Shown here: positions 49,524 through 58,090 of the stretch, one piece after another
Layout: each line of letters starts with the position of its first letter
Position numbering within the stretch: the first letter of the stretch is position 1
From: an uncultured Bacteroidales bacterium
GTDB taxonomy: Bacteria; Bacteroidota; Bacteroidia; Bacteroidales; P3
Direction of reading: 5' to 3'
NCBI GenBank assembly: GCA_905235855.1
Contig: CAJONE010000002.1
Location: 1-64,000 of the forward strand
Length of the DNA stretch: 64,000 nt
The notes under the pieces: generated by a model
The model's input: only the letters and a program-made list of their open reading frames with translations
Database searches by the model: none
What the model was told of the DNA's origin: nothing
Made by a program: the position numbers and the translations under genes

Positions 49524-49569
49524 CATCGTGAACGATTTACTTTTATACTAACCTAAAACAGCTAAAAAC

Positions 49570-50025
49570 ATGGATTTTAAAAACACATTACAAATCAGCC
49601 AGCTTATCGTGAACCGCCTGACCGAGGGAGCATTTGTCCACAAAATGCAGGGGCAACTTTTCAAGTCGCAAGGATTTGAGAAACTTGGGAAGAAGTATAT
49701 TGACCACTACAACGAAGAGATGGGATGGGTTGAGAAATACACAGACCGAATGCTCGACCTCGGATTCAAGCCACAGGTGCAACTCAACAAAGAATACGAA
49801 CTAATAGAGGATGCGAAGGCATACATAGAAAGTGACTTGAAGGAGCAGCGCGAAGGAGTTGAAATGCTGTACAAGATTATGGCCGATTTAAGAGACGACC
49901 CGACGACCTACGACATCACCAAAGCCTACCTTCTGGACGAAGAGGAGGATCAGTATTGGAGCGAGGAACAGCTCGAGCTTATCGAAAAGATTGGCCTTCA
50001 GAACTGGCTTGTCAAGCAAATGTAG
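49570..50025 (+). CDS. Ferritin-like/bacterioferritin-like protein
   Basis: Four-helix pattern with EGAFVHKMQGQLFKSQGFEKLGKKYIDHYNEEMGWVEKY and EEEDQYWSEEQLELIEKIGLQNWLVKQM. Confidence 0.75.
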   Translation: MDFKNTLQISQLIVNRLTEGAFVHKMQGQLFKSQGFEKLGKKYIDHYNEEMGWVEKYTDRMLDLGFKPQVQLNKEYELIEDAKAYIESDLKEQREGVEMLYKIMADLRDDPTTYDITKAYLLDEEEDQYWSEEQLELIEKIGLQNWLVKQM

Positions 50026-50061
50026 TATTGATATTGCAAATCTTGAAATAGCATAACCGGA

Positions 50062-51186
50062 ATGGAAGAGCTTAAAGAATATATGAGCAACAGCATACGC
50101 CGCATCATGGGACGGGCATACTCCAACATGTTGTCCGCTCCGCGAGAGGCGCACTTTGCATTCCGTATGAAACGGCTTTTTGAGCATTCAGAGAAATGCC
50201 GCCAGGCGGTTGCTGAGAAGGCGGGGGTGGAAGTGCCGCCATTCCTTATCAGCAGCGTATCGACAACATGCAACCTTGACTGCAAGGGGTGTTATGCACG
50301 CAAAAACGGCATAGCGTCGAAGAGCGGAAAGCAAGCGCGCAAGACATTGACACCAGCCCAATGGCGCAGCATATTCGAGGAGGCGGCCACGCTGGGTGTG
50401 AACTTTTCGCTTATAGCCGGCGGCGAGCCACTAATGCGACGGGACTTGCTCGAGTCAATTGCAGAGGTAAAAGAGATGATATTTCCCGTTTTCACGAACG
50501 GCACACTGATGAAAGAGGAAATGCTCTCGTTTTTTGACAAGAACCTGAATATGGTGCCAGTGATCAGTATAGAAGGTCAAAAGACCGAGACCGACGAACG
50601 GCGCGGAAGTGGAGTGTATGCCAATGCGACGAAAGCGATGAAAAGCCTGTCGACACACGGTCTGTTTTTCGGAACGAGCATCACGGTGACTACGGAGAAC
50701 CTCGAATATGTGACATCGAGAGAGTTTCTTGACCAGCTGCACAAAATGGGATGCAAACTGGTGTTTTATGTGGAGTATGTGCCAATAGAGGAAAAAACGG
50801 AGCATCTGGCATTGAAAGACGAGCATGTCGAGAGGATGGAACGAATACTCGAAAAGCGACGTTCAGAATATGAACGGATCATATTCCTGTCGTTTCCGGG
50901 CGACGAGAAGGCGTTGGGCGGCTGCCTGGCCTCCGGGCGCGGATTTTTCCACATAGGGCCCGACGGATCGGCCGAGCCGTGTCCGTTCTCACCATACAGC
51001 GACAGCAACGTGGCACAACAGGGGTTGCTTGCATCGCTGAAGTCGCCATTGTTTAAAGCCTTGCGCGACATGCGTGACAGCGGGTGGAGCCACACCGGTG
51101 GATGCACGCTATATGAACACCGAGAAGAAGTAGAAAACATAATAAAACAACAGAAAAGAGATGAAAACAGCAATCAGATTTCATAG
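50062..51186 (+). CDS. Radical SAM protein with SPASM-like C-terminus
   Basis: STTCNLDCKGCYA (CX3CX2C); GPDGSAEPCPFSPYSDSN. Confidence 0.85.
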   Translation: MEELKEYMSNSIRRIMGRAYSNMLSAPREAHFAFRMKRLFEHSEKCRQAVAEKAGVEVPPFLISSVSTTCNLDCKGCYARKNGIASKSGKQARKTLTPAQWRSIFEEAATLGVNFSLIAGGEPLMRRDLLESIAEVKEMIFPVFTNGTLMKEEMLSFFDKNLNMVPVISIEGQKTETDERRGSGVYANATKAMKSLSTHGLFFGTSITVTTENLEYVTSREFLDQLHKMGCKLVFYVEYVPIEEKTEHLALKDEHVERMERILEKRRSEYERIIFLSFPGDEKALGGCLASGRGFFHIGPDGSAEPCPFSPYSDSNVAQQGLLASLKSPLFKALRDMRDSGWSHTGGCTLYEHREEVENIIKQQKRDENSNQIS

Positions 51187-51595
51187 CAAATTCGGACACA
51201 CACGCACAATGGCCGAGGCCGTAAAGAACATTGCAGGCGCGACACCGCTCGATGTGAAACAACCCATACGCGAACCAGTAGACGTGTTATTTCTTGGAGC
51301 CGGCGTGATGATGGGCAAGGTGGACGGGAGTGTGCTTTCGTTTATCAAGACACTCACGCCCGACAAAGTGAAACGGGTGGTGTGTTTCGGTTCGAGCGCG
51401 ATAATCCCGTCGCCGGTGCCCCAAATGCGGCGAGCCCTTGAGGAGTCGGGGATCGAGGTAGACGAGCGCTCGTTTACGTGTGCGGGATCAATGGGACCAT
51501 TGAAGGCCGGACACCCCAACACAGACGATATCGAAAATTTCAAAAAGTTTGTAAGCGATATTGTGGCATCCGACGCGAATCAAAACATGCAATAG
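51161..51595 (+). CDS. Flavodoxin-domain protein
   Basis: MKTAIRFHSKFGHTRTMAEAV; FLGAGVMMGKVDGSVLSFI; overlaps the preceding gene by 26 nt. Confidence 0.75.
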   Translation: MKTAIRFHSKFGHTRTMAEAVKNIAGATPLDVKQPIREPVDVLFLGAGVMMGKVDGSVLSFIKTLTPDKVKRVVCFGSSAIIPSPVPQMRRALEESGIEVDERSFTCAGSMGPLKAGHPNTDDIENFKKFVSDIVASDANQNMQ

Positions 51596-51686
51596 AGATT
51601 TCCTTGTATGGCAATACGCGGATGCGGCAAGGCGTGCAACGGAATCGAATCGGCAACAATCACCAACATTACAAAAAGGAAAAAAT

Positions 51687-52229
51687 ATGGAAAGAATTTA
51701 TGATTACAAAGCAGTGGCCTCGAACGGCCAGGAGATAGATTTTGCCCAGTTTGAGGGCAAAGTGCTGTTGATTATCAACACTGCCAGCAAGTGCGGCTTC
51801 ACACCACAGTTTGACGGGCTTGAAAAACTGAACGAGAAATACCGAGACAAAGGGCTGGTGGTGATAGGCTTCCCCTGCAACCAGTTTGCGAGCCAGGATC
51901 CCGGTACGGACGGCGAAATAGAGTCGTTTTGCAGACTCAACTATGGTGTTTCGTTCCAGATTATGAAGAAAATAGATGTTAACGGAGCCAACGCCCACCC
52001 TATTTTCAAGTATCTGAAGGAGCAGGCACCGACCGAGACAGCAAACGGGCTTAAGGCAAAGCTATCGAACGCCATGTTCTCGAAAATCAGCAAGTCGATG
52101 GAGAGCAAGAGCGACATAAAATGGAATTTCACGAAATTCCTGATTTCGCGCGACGGCAAAAGCATCAAGCGATTCGGACCCACGGTGAAACCCGAAAAGA
52201 TAGAGAAGGAAATCGAAGCAATGCTCTGA
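51687..52229 (+). CDS. Glutathione peroxidase family protein (Cys type)
   Basis: LLIINTASKCGFTPQFDGLEKLNEKYRDKGLVVIGFPCNQFASQDPG; ATG at 51687. Confidence 0.93.
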   Translation: MERIYDYKAVASNGQEIDFAQFEGKVLLIINTASKCGFTPQFDGLEKLNEKYRDKGLVVIGFPCNQFASQDPGTDGEIESFCRLNYGVSFQIMKKIDVNGANAHPIFKYLKEQAPTETANGLKAKLSNAMFSKISKSMESKSDIKWNFTKFLISRDGKSIKRFGPTVKPEKIEKEIEAML

Positions 52230-52240
52230 AGGCAAAGATC

Positions 52241-52684
52241 ATGTACGAACAGCTGAAAATCGAGAACCAGCTTTGTGTGCGCCTATATACGGCGACAAGG
52301 CTGGTTATACAGAACTACCGGCGTTTTCTCGAACCGTTGGGTCTCACCTACCCCCAATATATAGTGATGATGGCATTATGGGAGCGCGACAACCAGCCCG
52401 TGAACGAGATTGGGGCACGTTTGCTACTCGAAAGCAACACCCTCACCCCTCTGCTTAAACGTATGGAAAAGCAGGGACTGGTTGTAAGGACACATGGCGT
52501 GGCAGACGGACGACGCACGCTGGTCAGTCTCACCACGAAAGGCCGTCGGCTCGAGGAAGATGCCAAAGAGATTCCGGCATGTTATGCACAGATACTGCAG
52601 TGCCGACCGTTCAACAGCGGCGAAATCGTACAGCTTGCGCACACACTCGACGCACTTATCAACACATTGCGAGACAACAGATAA
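52241..52684 (+). CDS. MarR-family regulator, OhrR-like
   Basis: IENQLCVRLYTATR (OhrR-like sensing-Cys region), LTYPQYIVMMALWERDNQPVNEIGARLLLESNTLTPLLKRMEKQGLVVR; ATG at 52241. Confidence 0.85.
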   Translation: MYEQLKIENQLCVRLYTATRLVIQNYRRFLEPLGLTYPQYIVMMALWERDNQPVNEIGARLLLESNTLTPLLKRMEKQGLVVRTHGVADGRRTLVSLTTKGRRLEEDAKEIPACYAQILQCRPFNSGEIVQLAHTLDALINTLRDNR

Positions 52685-52770
52685 TCGGTGAGAAGCAAGA
52701 GCTATATTCACCCCGCAACATAAAATATCGGGTACGTTTTTATGTGGAAATGTGAAGGGTCGAACAAAAG

Positions 52771-52803
52771 CAGCAGAGACGCAAGCGATTTGCGTCTCTG
52801 CTG
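52771..52803. terminator. Hairpin between convergent transcription units
   Basis: 14-bp perfect stem CAGCAGAGACGCAA/TTGCGTCTCTGCTG; CTTTTGTT on the minus strand; no strong T tract on plus. Confidence 0.6.
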
Positions 52804-52851
52804 TTGCAATTTAGCCATATGTGGGGAATTGGCTTTTAACTTAGGTTCCGC

Positions 52852-52878
52852 ATAGATATTATAGATATTATAGACATC
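52852..52878. repeat. 9-bp tandem repeat x3 (ATAGATATT ATAGATATT ATAGACATC)
   Basis: Direct reading. Confidence 0.85.
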
Positions 52879-52913
52879 AGTCTCTTTTGCTTACAACGGT
52901 TACAATTACGCAA

Positions 52914-54170
52914 CTATTGTACCAACAGTTTTCTGACGGCACTGCCTGCCGATGTCATAACATTCAGGAGGTATAGTCCGCTGGGCAGGTTTGACGTATC
53001 GATAGAGACAGAAACTCCGCAGTTGTGCAAGGTGATCATTGGGCATCCGTTGATGTCGCGAAGTGTGAGTTCGTTTATAGGCAAGGTGCATGAAACGACG
53101 GCGCACTCGCTTGCCGGGTTGGGAGCGACGTGCAGGCCGAATAGATCGGGCGATTGGATAGATTCGTTATTGCCTGGGTCTGCGGGGTCATCCGGATCTC
53201 GTGGGTCTTCGGGGTCATGTGGGTCTGCGGGTGTCTGCGGCTTCTGCGCGTCAGGTATAACCTGCGTCATGCCCGGCACTTCCCATTCGGGCAGCGGCGA
53301 CAGAATCGGGTACAAAAAGTCCATAGTGCTTGGACAAAAACCCCAACGAGTCATCACCTCATTTTCAAAAAAGACAAAGGGTATGAAAACATACGGATGG
53401 GTAGCAAGAGAGCCACAGAAGACACTTCCGTTGGGAACTGAAATTCGGAGTTGCCAGAACAGCAATCTATTATTGACACTATAGCTCCTGCCATTATCGA
53501 AATAAAGCTCAATGAGCTGTCGATACATAACGGTATCAATACAATCCGCCATCGGTTCAGTGTTCATGTCGATGTTGTTCTCTGCCAGTTCGTTTTTCAG
53601 CACCGGAACTTCCATCCAGCGACGTTTGCCTCTCTCTCCGCCTTTTATGGTTATCGAGTCGAGAGCGAATAAACGGTTGTGGTCGTCTGCAAGGGTGTAC
53701 AATATCGCTGTCATCGAATCGCCCTCGGTCAGGTTTGCAACGGTATCGATGGCGAAAGCTATGCCATAGACTGTCTGCCTCTCTGTGTTCAAGGAATAAA
53801 CCCAATACACTTTTTCAGGAGAGGCACCCCCACCGTTGTATAGATAACCGTTTTGTCGTTCAAGTATATCGTAGGCAAAAGGTTCTCCATCATTCAATGC
53901 ATCATCAAGGCTGCTCCATATCGGACTATCAAATTTCCAATACATTACCTTGTCAAAACCCACTCCGTTGGGGCATACTGCTTGCCAAATGGTACGCAAG
54001 TAGGGGATATAATTACCATAACCAGTATTACCACCAACATCCCATCCATCCTCATCCCGAAAATAGCCTTTTCCGTACCTATAGTAACTTGTGTCGATGG
54101 TGTCTTGAGCATGCAATGCCGATACGCCGACAATAAGCGCTGCCACGATGCAAAGATAATTTTTTTTCAT
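52914..54170 (-). CDS. Secreted protein with XDP-repeat linker and T9SS type A-like C-terminal sorting domain
   Basis: Signal peptide; PADPHDPEDPRDPDDPADPG linker; C-terminal FGLHVAPNPASECAVVSC...LPSGLYLLNVMTSAGSAVRKLLVQ. Confidence 0.8.
   Translation of the reverse strand: MKKNYLCIVAALIVGVSALHAQDTIDTSYYRYGKGYFRDEDGWDVGGNTGYGNYIPYLRTIWQAVCPNGVGFDKVMYWKFDSPIWSSLDDALNDGEPFAYDILERQNGYLYNGGGASPEKVYWVYSLNTERQTVYGIAFAIDTVANLTEGDSMTAILYTLADDHNRLFALDSITIKGGERGKRRWMEVPVLKNELAENNIDMNTEPMADCIDTVMYRQLIELYFDNGRSYSVNNRLLFWQLRISVPNGSVFCGSLATHPYVFIPFVFFENEVMTRWGFCPSTMDFLYPILSPLPEWEVPGMTQVIPDAQKPQTPADPHDPEDPRDPDDPADPGNNESIQSPDLFGLHVAPNPASECAVVSCTLPINELTLRDINGCPMITLHNCGVSVSIDTSNLPSGLYLLNVMTSAGSAVRKLLVQ
53176..53229. 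repeat. Coding 9-bp tandem repeat x6 (GGGTCTGCG-type) encoding XDP triplets
   Basis: GGGTCTGCG GGGTCATCC GGATCTCGT GGGTCTTCG GGGTCATGT GGGTCTGCG. Confidence 0.92.
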
Positions 54171-54210
54171 AGCGGTTTAAATTTATTAAAAAAAGTGTAT
54201 CCGGTGATGA

Positions 54211-55572
54211 TCAATTGTTTTCTTCTTGCTCTTCCAACTCGCTGTCGCCGAACGGTAGCACAACGCATGGGGTGGACAGATTGAAACTACCAATAACAGC
54301 AGTTACAGTGGAGGAAACCATCTCCAAGGAAACGCGATGGGTTGCCCCTCTTGACTTGACGGCGCTTGACACCGTCGAGGTCGCCGTCTTTAGAACTGAA
54401 AACTGACAACCGGAATTTTGAGCGTTCCAAAAAACGGATTTGCCGCCATAGAGCCCTGTTATAACATAACCGGAAGAAGGTTTTCTCGTCACCGACAGAA
54501 GCCGCGTCTGAACTGGCAACAAGGGAGAGTGGCTGTCCGTCAGATACGGGATGTATGAACCCGTGAGGGATAGCAGTGGAAACGACGAGCAGTTGAATAG
54601 CATGGCCGTTCCGGCAGTGCCGACATTGTGCAAAACAACCAGTGTGTTGTCCGTACTGTTGTAGGCCAGGTCGCCGATAGTCGGCAGTGAGGTCGTGGCT
54701 ATGGAGTAATATCTATGAAGCGAAAGTATCCCGCTGAAGTTAACGGTGTATGTATTGATGTAGTAGGCCGAGTCTCTGCAATAGACAGCAACCAGTCTGT
54801 TCGACCCTGTTGTCTGTAGCCTCACGTCGCCAACCGACTCGATTTCACCGTAGTTAAAGTAGTAGAAGTCAAAAAGAGGATCGTAGAGTGTGAACGAATT
54901 ACGACCAAGTACCCTTAAATAGCGGGGGGCGTGGTCGTACTTCATTGATTTTTTTCGTTCGATTGTCACCACATAGTCATCGAGCAGCGCGATGTCCTCG
55001 AAATATTCAACATCGCCGTATGCAACTGTGCAGGTGTTGTTGTTCTTGATATGGAACAATGAGCGAAAGGGACGGCTGCCGTTTTGCTGATAGGTGCCGA
55101 TGAGAAGAACGTTCAAGTCCGACCCAGAGCGGAAGACTTTTATCCTGCTCATATCGTAGCTTGTGGCGAGACCACTGCTGTAAAGCTTTTTGATATTCAA
55201 TGTCCAGTTGAATCCCGTGGCACTTGTCCAGCCATAGAAGCCTATGCCACTGGTGTCTTCGCCGCAAAAGTAAACGGTGTCGTTAAAAATGGTGAAGTCG
55301 TTGATATTGTAGCCCGAAACACTGTGGCCACCAAAATAGGGACTGTTGCCGCCCAATGTCAGACTGTGCAGAAATACGCCTGCCGTGGCTCCGGTTTTCA
55401 CATAGTGCATGCGATTGCCACTCGCATCGTCGCTGCGCGTTATGATGGCGGTGTTATTGCCGTTGCTGCTCATGTAAATCTGACCGAACGCGGGCATTGC
55501 CATAAAGTACACGAATAAGGCCAGCAGCGTTTGGTGCAAGCTTTGCATGTGCTGTTGCTGTTTTATTTTCAT
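54211..55572 (-). CDS. Secreted hypothetical protein
   Basis: Signal peptide LLALFVYFMAMPAFGQ; ATG at 55572 (MKIKQQQH). Confidence 0.65.
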   Translation of the reverse strand: MKIKQQQHMQSLHQTLLALFVYFMAMPAFGQIYMSSNGNNTAIITRSDDASGNRMHYVKTGATAGVFLHSLTLGGNSPYFGGHSVSGYNINDFTIFNDTVYFCGEDTSGIGFYGWTSATGFNWTLNIKKLYSSGLATSYDMSRIKVFRSGSDLNVLLIGTYQQNGSRPFRSLFHIKNNNTCTVAYGDVEYFEDIALLDDYVVTIERKKSMKYDHAPRYLRVLGRNSFTLYDPLFDFYYFNYGEIESVGDVRLQTTGSNRLVAVYCRDSAYYINTYTVNFSGILSLHRYYSIATTSLPTIGDLAYNSTDNTLVVLHNVGTAGTAMLFNCSSFPLLSLTGSYIPYLTDSHSPLLPVQTRLLSVTRKPSSGYVITGLYGGKSVFWNAQNSGCQFSVLKTATSTVSSAVKSRGATHRVSLEMVSSTVTAVIGSFNLSTPCVVLPFGDSELEEQEENN

Positions 55573-55847
55573 GGTTTTATTTTTTCGTAATCTCTCTCGA
55601 AAACGATCGTCCCTATATTGAAACAACTTGTGGGAACGCCTTAACAGTTTGTTTGATCGTGACAGATGAGATTTGATTAGTTTGGCATTTAATAACTTAT
55701 GGACACCTCTAAAATAACAATCACACCAACGCCTCTGCCCATCTCTTATCTAACAGGGGGAGTTAGTGACAATCAAACCATTGCATATTTGTATGGCATA
55801 TTATATTCATCCAAAAAACAAGATTAAGAGGTTGTATTATTTTAGAA

Positions 55848-55875
55848 AGGAAGTCCGAATAGAATCGGACTTCCT
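55848..55875 (-). terminator. Hairpin downstream of the ADP-forming synthetase gene
   Basis: 11-bp perfect stem AGGAAGTCCGA/TCGGACTTCCT; weak T tract. Confidence 0.6.
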
Positions 55876-55895
55876 CGTTGTAGTGTGGCAATCAG

Positions 55896-57968
55896 TTATT
55901 TCTCGATGCGGATACGGGCATCGACAGCTGTAACGTAGCGCGGGTTGCCGAGGAGCGGGTTGAGGTCCATCTCGGCGATTTCGGGAGCGGCCTGGACGAG
56001 TGCGCTTACGCGAGCAATCTGGTCGGCGTAGAGGTCGAGGTTGACCCCTTCCTGTCCGCGTACGCCCTGAAGGATTTTGTAGCCCTTGAGCTGGGTGAGC
56101 ATCTCTTTGGCTTCGGCAGCACTGATAGGCGCAAGGGCGCTCTGAACATCCTTGAGCACCTCGATGAATATGCCGCCAAGACCAAAGAAAATCTGGTGGC
56201 CGAACTTGGGGTCCTTAATAGCACCGATATAGACATCGGTACCGTCGAGCATAGGGTACATCTCCACGGCGTAGGTTTCGGGGATGACGATGAGACGATT
56301 GAATTCTTTTTCGACGGTCTCAAGGTCCTTCACGCCAAGGGTGACACCGCCGACGTCGCTTTTGTGGAGTGGGCCGACGACTTTCATGACAAGCGGCACG
56401 TTGTTCGAGCAACCGACCTCTTTGGCGAAGGCCAAGGCATCGTCGAGTTTTGAGACCTCGACGCTTTTTTTGCGGCTGATGCCTGCGGCATCGAGCAGCT
56501 CGTTGTAGTCGGCAATCTCGAGGTAGCCGCTATTGCAGCGCTGGATGGTCTTGCGAATGCGCTGGACATCGACCGAGGGCTGTTCGACATTCTCGGGTTG
56601 CGGCTTGGGGGTGTTATAGACTTTGCAGAGGGCATTGCCGAGGACACACTCCTCGGGGAAGTTTATACGGCCCTTGGCGATGAAGTCGTCGATTTCGTCC
56701 TTGACGTTGATAATGCTTGGGAGAACCGGGAATATGGGTTTCCGGCAGGTTTTCATCTTTTGGTCGAGGAGGTCGTAGACCTCTTTGTTGGAGAATAGTC
56801 CCGGGGAGCCAAAGATGACGACCGAGAAATCGATTTCGTCGTAGTCGTTTTCGACGGCATCGAGGATGTAGCCAAGTTGTTCGGCGGTGCCAGTGGCGAG
56901 GAAATCGATGGGATTGCCGACCGAGGAGCCAGGGAATAGCTTGCTAAGCAGCTCGGGCGACTTAGGGTGTTCTTTAAGGCTTGGAACCTCCATGCCGCCA
57001 TTGCTGAGGACGTCGGTGAGCATGACGGCTGGGCCGCCCGCATGGGTCACAACGGCGCAGCGTTTGCCTTTCAGTGCGGGGTGCATGAAGACGGCGCATA
57101 CGGTTGTCAGTTCCTGACGGTTTTGGCAACGGACGATGCCGGCTTTGCGGAAGAGAGCGTCGACAGCCGCATCGTTGGTGGCGAGAGCGCCGGTATGACT
57201 CGAAGCGGCGCGGGAGCCTGCGGCAGAGCCACCGCTCTTGATGGCGGCAATGCGGCAACCTTTGTTAATGAGATTGCGGCTGTGTTTGAGCAGACGTTGC
57301 GGGTCGCCGATTTTTTCCATATAGAGCATGATGACACGGCTCGACTTTTCGGGATCGAAGGATTCGTCGAGATGCTGAAGTACATCCTCGATACCGAGTT
57401 GGGCGCTGTTGCCTACGGCCCAGACGCTGTTGAAAGTGAGACCGTTGCTAATGCCGTACTCTTTGATGAAGACGGCAGTTGCCCCGGAGCCAGTGATGAA
57501 ATCGACACCGTGAGGGTCGAGTTTGGGGATGGGGGTGTCGAAACAGCCGCTGTAGTTGGTGTTGAGGAAACCGGTGCAGTTAGGGCCGATGAGCGAGCCG
57601 CCGACGGCGTTGATGCTATCGACGATATGTTTTTCGATGGCGGCACCCTCGGCGTTCTCCTCGGAGAAGCCAGCAGAGACGATGATGAAGCCCTTGGTGC
57701 CCTTTTGTTGAGTGAGAACATCAACGGTGGCGGCGCAAAATTTGGCAGCGATGCAAAGGATGGCGCAGTCGACCTGCGGGAGGTCGTCGACCTTGGCGTA
57801 GCATTTGACGCCCTGGACTTCGGATTCTTTGGGGTTTACGGCATAGACCTGACCTTTGAAGTTGCTGTCGAGAAGGTTTTTGAGAGCCTTGCCGCCTGGT
57901 TTGTGTATGTCGCTCGAAGCACCACAAACCACAATGCTCCGAGGATTGAGAAGTTCTTTTGCTATCAT
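55896..57968 (-). CDS. Acetate/acyl-CoA ligase (ADP-forming), fused alpha-beta
   Basis: LNPRSIVVCGASSDIHKPGGKALKNLL; SSHTGALATNDAAVDALFRKAGI; ATP-grasp-like C-terminus PLVMKVVGPLHKSDVGGVTLGV. Confidence 0.92.
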   Translation of the reverse strand: MIAKELLNPRSIVVCGASSDIHKPGGKALKNLLDSNFKGQVYAVNPKESEVQGVKCYAKVDDLPQVDCAILCIAAKFCAATVDVLTQQKGTKGFIIVSAGFSEENAEGAAIEKHIVDSINAVGGSLIGPNCTGFLNTNYSGCFDTPIPKLDPHGVDFITGSGATAVFIKEYGISNGLTFNSVWAVGNSAQLGIEDVLQHLDESFDPEKSSRVIMLYMEKIGDPQRLLKHSRNLINKGCRIAAIKSGGSAAGSRAASSHTGALATNDAAVDALFRKAGIVRCQNRQELTTVCAVFMHPALKGKRCAVVTHAGGPAVMLTDVLSNGGMEVPSLKEHPKSPELLSKLFPGSSVGNPIDFLATGTAEQLGYILDAVENDYDEIDFSVVIFGSPGLFSNKEVYDLLDQKMKTCRKPIFPVLPSIINVKDEIDDFIAKGRINFPEECVLGNALCKVYNTPKPQPENVEQPSVDVQRIRKTIQRCNSGYLEIADYNELLDAAGISRKKSVEVSKLDDALAFAKEVGCSNNVPLVMKVVGPLHKSDVGGVTLGVKDLETVEKEFNRLIVIPETYAVEMYPMLDGTDVYIGAIKDPKFGHQIFFGLGGIFIEVLKDVQSALAPISAAEAKEMLTQLKGYKILQGVRGQEGVNLDLYADQIARVSALVQAAPEIAEMDLNPLLGNPRYVTAVDARIRIEK

Positions 57969-58018
57969 TTAGATTTTGCTATTTGGGGATTTTTGTTATT
58001 TGGGAGAGTTTGAATTAT

Positions 58019-58081
58019 AGGACTAATAAGACAAATAAGTCTTGTAAGTCCCATAGGCATTATGGGACTTACAAGGCTTTT
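58019..58081. repeat. 9-bp-period degenerate repeat, ~7 units, containing a 15-bp perfect hairpin (58041-58075)
   Basis: AGGACTAAT AAGACAAAT AAGTCTTGT AAGTCCCAT AGGCATTAT GGGACTTAC AAGGCTTTT; CTTGTAAGTCCCATA/TATGGGACTTACAAG. Confidence 0.75.
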
Positions 58082-58090
58082 GCTTGGTTG

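Noticed and set aside
56967-58013. 348-aa plus-strand ORF
   Set aside because: Antisense to the conserved ADP-forming synthetase; low-complexity E/D/G/V-rich shadow ORF caused by codon bias
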